Part shown: piece by piece, positions 7,872-8,808 of the stretch
How the letters are laid out: every line of letters starts with the position of its first letter
Position numbering within the stretch: the first letter of the stretch is position 1
Source of the DNA: Pseudomonadota bacterium
GTDB taxonomy: Bacteria; Pseudomonadota; Gammaproteobacteria; Burkholderiales; Burkholderiaceae_D
DNA: 8,808 nucleotides
Assembly (NCBI GenBank): GCA_023416415.1
Contig: JAEZHR010000417.1
Span: 1-8,808, forward strand
Direction of reading: 5' to 3'
Notes under the pieces: generated by a model
The model's database searches: none
The model's input: only the letters and a program-made list of their open reading frames with translations
What the model was told of the DNA's origin: nothing
Translations under genes and position numbers: made by a program

Positions 7872-8231
7872 TTACTCCCAATCCAGGGCGCCCTTCTTCC
7901 ACTCGTAAATGAGCCCGATCACGAGGATCGCAAGGAAAATCATCATGGCCGAAAAGCCCAGCATGCCGATGTCGCGCATGGCAACAGCCCAAGGCACCAG
8001 GAAGGCCACTTCCAGATCGAACAGAATGAACAGGATCGCAACCAGGTAATAGCGCACATCGAACTTCATGCGCGCATCCTCGAACGCTTCGAAGCCGCAC
8101 TCGTATGGAGACAGCTTCTCCGGATCCGGCTTGTGAGGGCCAAGCAGACGCCCGAGGGCCTGCGGAATCACACCGACCGCAATACCGACGAGAATGAAGA
8201 GAAGTACAGGGAAGTAATTTTCGAGGTTCAC
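7872..8231 (-). CDS. nuoA: NADH-quinone oxidoreductase subunit A (membrane subunit), GTG start
   Basis: This 119-residue protein is the small ND3-homologous membrane subunit at the junction of the two arms. It has three hydrophobic helices at about residues 7-27, 61-81 and 90-109. The loop between helices 1 and 2 carries SPYECGFE (41-48), with the conserved Cys45 of the ND3 loop, and the second helix contains the acidic FDLE (71-74). The start is GTG at 8231-8229, giving MNLENYFPVL; no in-frame ATG upstream looks plausible. No clear Shine-Dalgarno sequence precedes it (the bases before it read GGCCTCCATC). It is the first gene of the nuo operon, 53 nt after the terminator that ends the tRNA transcript. 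Confidence 0.96.
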   Translation of the reverse strand: MNLENYFPVLLFILVGIAVGVIPQALGRLLGPHKPDPEKLSPYECGFEAFEDARMKFDVRYYLVAILFILFDLEVAFLVPWAVAMRDIGMLGFSAMMIFLAILVIGLIYEWKKGALDWE

Positions 8232-8252
8232 GATGGAGGCCGGATCAGTTAG

Positions 8253-8272
8253 TGATTTGGAAAATCAAATCA
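8253..8272. promoter_or_regulatory. Short dyad upstream of nuoA (candidate operator or leader hairpin)
   Basis: TGATTTG (8253-8259) and CAAATCA (8266-8272) form a perfect 7-bp inverted repeat with a 6-nt AT-rich spacer. It lies 21 nt upstream of the nuoA GTG and just below the tRNA terminator, in the only space available for nuo-specific control in this window. I see no convincing -35/-10 pair beside it. It could be a regulator site, a leader hairpin or chance. Confidence 0.35.
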
Positions 8273-8284
8273 GGATTCCTCGAT

Positions 8285-8320
8285 AAAAAGCCAGCTCGGG
8301 ACCCCCCTTGCTGGCTTTTT
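8285..8320 (-). terminator. Intrinsic terminator after tRNA-Leu (symmetrical)
   Basis: AAAAAGCCAGC (8285-8295) and GCTGGCTTTTT (8310-8320) form a perfect 11-bp stem around a 14-nt loop. Read on the minus strand, the stem starts three bases after the encoded CCA of tRNA-Leu and ends in a run of five T. This fits a rho-independent terminator for the tRNA (and secG read-through) transcript. The A/T flanks are symmetrical, so it could work in both directions. It separates the tRNA from nuoA, implying a separate nuo promoter or partial read-through. Confidence 0.88.
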
Positions 8321-8323
8321 TAT

Positions 8324-8408
8324 TGGTGCCGACGGCGAGACTCGAACTCGCACAGCTTTCGCCACTACCCCCTCAAGATAGCGTGTCTACCAATTTCACC
8401 ACGTCGGC
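8324..8408 (-). tRNA. leuU: tRNA-Leu, anticodon GAG
   Basis: This 85-nt gene folds as a class II tRNA with the long variable arm of leucine tRNAs. The acceptor arm pairs GCCGACG with CGTCGGC and is followed by an encoded ACCA. The anticodon stem pairs CTATC with GGTAG around the loop TTGAGGG, giving anticodon GAG (8372-8374), which reads CTC and CTT codons. The T arm is GCGAG-TTCGAGT-CTCGC. It lies downstream of secG, the same neighbour as E. coli leuU, which is also tRNA-Leu(GAG). It has its own promoter upstream and a terminator directly downstream. Confidence 0.96.
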
Positions 8409-8420
8409 TTGAAGACTGCT

Positions 8421-8449
8421 ATTTTAACTCGACAGTCAGTTTTGTTCAA
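8421..8449 (-). promoter_or_regulatory. Sigma-70-type promoter for tRNA-Leu
   Basis: On the minus strand, TTGAAC (8449-8444; 4 of 6 consensus bases) and TAAAAT (8426-8421; 5 of 6) are separated by exactly 17 nt. The -10 box ends 12 nt before the tRNA 5' end, so transcription would start only about five or six bases upstream of the mature tRNA, as is common for tRNA genes. A small hairpin (CGCAT-TTG-ATGCG, 8450-8462) lies directly upstream of the -35 box. It has no T-run and is probably not a secG terminator. The prediction is from sequence only. Confidence 0.65.
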
Positions 8450-8482
8450 CGCATCAAATGCGAAGAATCAAGATGGAGCGCA

Positions 8483-8808
8483 CTATTTCGGTATCTGGCT
8501 CGCCTGTCCTGCGCCTTCCGCAGGAACTGCCGGTGCAGCCGACTCCGCCGAAGGCGATTCAGCAGGCGCCTGACGGGCAGGAGTCGAAGCCGCCGGCACC
8601 GGCATGCGCTCCATGACGCCAAGCTCCGCGCCTGCGGGACGATTACCGATGAAGGCCAGCGCCAGCGTGGCGCAGAAAAAGAGCGCCGCCGCAACCCCGG
8701 TCGACTTCGACAGGAAATTCGACGAACCCGAGGCACCGAACAGGCTGCCGGATGCACCCGAGCCAAACGCCGCCCCCATATCGGCCGCCTGGCCCTGCGG
8801 GGGCAGAA
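8483..8808 (-). CDS. secG: Protein-export membrane protein SecG (C-terminal part; 5' end outside the window)
   Basis: SecG is the small accessory subunit of the SecYEG protein translocon in the inner membrane. About 108 codons are present, ending in TAG at 8485-8483. The conserved cytoplasmic loop ADMGAAFGSGASGSLFGASG is followed by SNFLSKSTG and the second membrane helix (VAAALFFCATLALAFIG). After it comes a tail of about 45 residues rich in Ala, Pro, Ser and Glu that ends QIPK, a low-complexity tail seen in betaproteobacterial SecG. An in-frame ATG at 8779 is internal, because the open frame and the family domain continue upstream. The first helix lies beyond the window. The few residues at the edge read LPPQGQAADMG, slightly unlike the usual Q-x-GKGADMG. 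Confidence 0.93.
   Translation of the reverse strand, partial: LPPQGQAADMGAAFGSGASGSLFGASGSSNFLSKSTGVAAALFFCATLALAFIGNRPAGAELGVMERMPVPAASTPARQAPAESPSAESAAPAVPAEGAGQASQIPK

Noticed and set aside
7317..8252. 311-codon plus-strand open frame opposite nuoC, nuoB and nuoA
   Set aside because: It is an antisense shadow of three conserved genes and has no protein family features.
8450..8462. CGCAT-CAA-ATGCG hairpin after secG as a terminator
   Set aside because: The stem is only 5 bp and no T-run follows on the minus strand; it directly adjoins the -35 box of the tRNA promoter.
1..8808. Search for CRISPR arrays, insertion sequences, phage genes, defence or toxin-antitoxin systems
   Set aside because: The window is almost completely filled by conserved housekeeping genes; apart from the nuoF-nuoG element no mobile or accessory module is seen.

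Overview
The window is a stretch of bacterial chromosome from a GC-rich proteobacterium, most likely a betaproteobacterium of the Burkholderiales (my best guess is Oxalobacteraceae or a relative). It carries the front part of the nuo operon for respiratory complex I, the proton-pumping NADH:quinone oxidoreductase. All genes read on the minus strand, so transcription runs from high to low coordinates. The placement rests on separate nuoC and nuoD genes, the secG / tRNA-Leu / nuoA order, a NuoG that lacks the N7 cluster ligands, and the character of the proteins. It is an inference, not a database match.

In transcription order: the end of secG (5' part outside the window), a sigma-70-type promoter, tRNA-Leu(GAG) with an encoded CCA, an intrinsic terminator, then nuoA, nuoB, nuoC, nuoD, nuoE, nuoF, nuoG, nuoH and the first 58 codons of nuoI, which runs off the low-coordinate edge. 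Most nuo junctions are tight: 3 nt between A and B, 16 nt between B and C, a 1-nt overlap at C/D, 23 nt between D and E, an ATGA overlap at E/F, directly abutting codons at G/H, and 18 nt between H and I. The exception is the 119-nt nuoF/nuoG gap, which is filled by a GC-rich inverted-repeat element resembling a REP pair or small MITE.

Together NuoE, F and G form the NADH-oxidising module (FMN and Fe-S clusters). NuoB, C, D and I form the connecting arm that leads electrons to quinone. NuoA and NuoH are membrane subunits at the quinone and proton-pumping interface. All subunits that are complete here look intact, with their cofactor ligands present. The remaining membrane subunits (NuoJ to N) would be expected beyond position 1.

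I see no novel enzyme system, phage, CRISPR array or defence locus. The points that merit a second look are regulatory and structural: the repeat element inside the operon, a hairpin where the nuoE ribosome-binding site should be, and a short dyad between the terminator and a GTG-started nuoA that lacks an obvious Shine-Dalgarno sequence. Long plus-strand open frames opposite nuo genes are antisense shadows.
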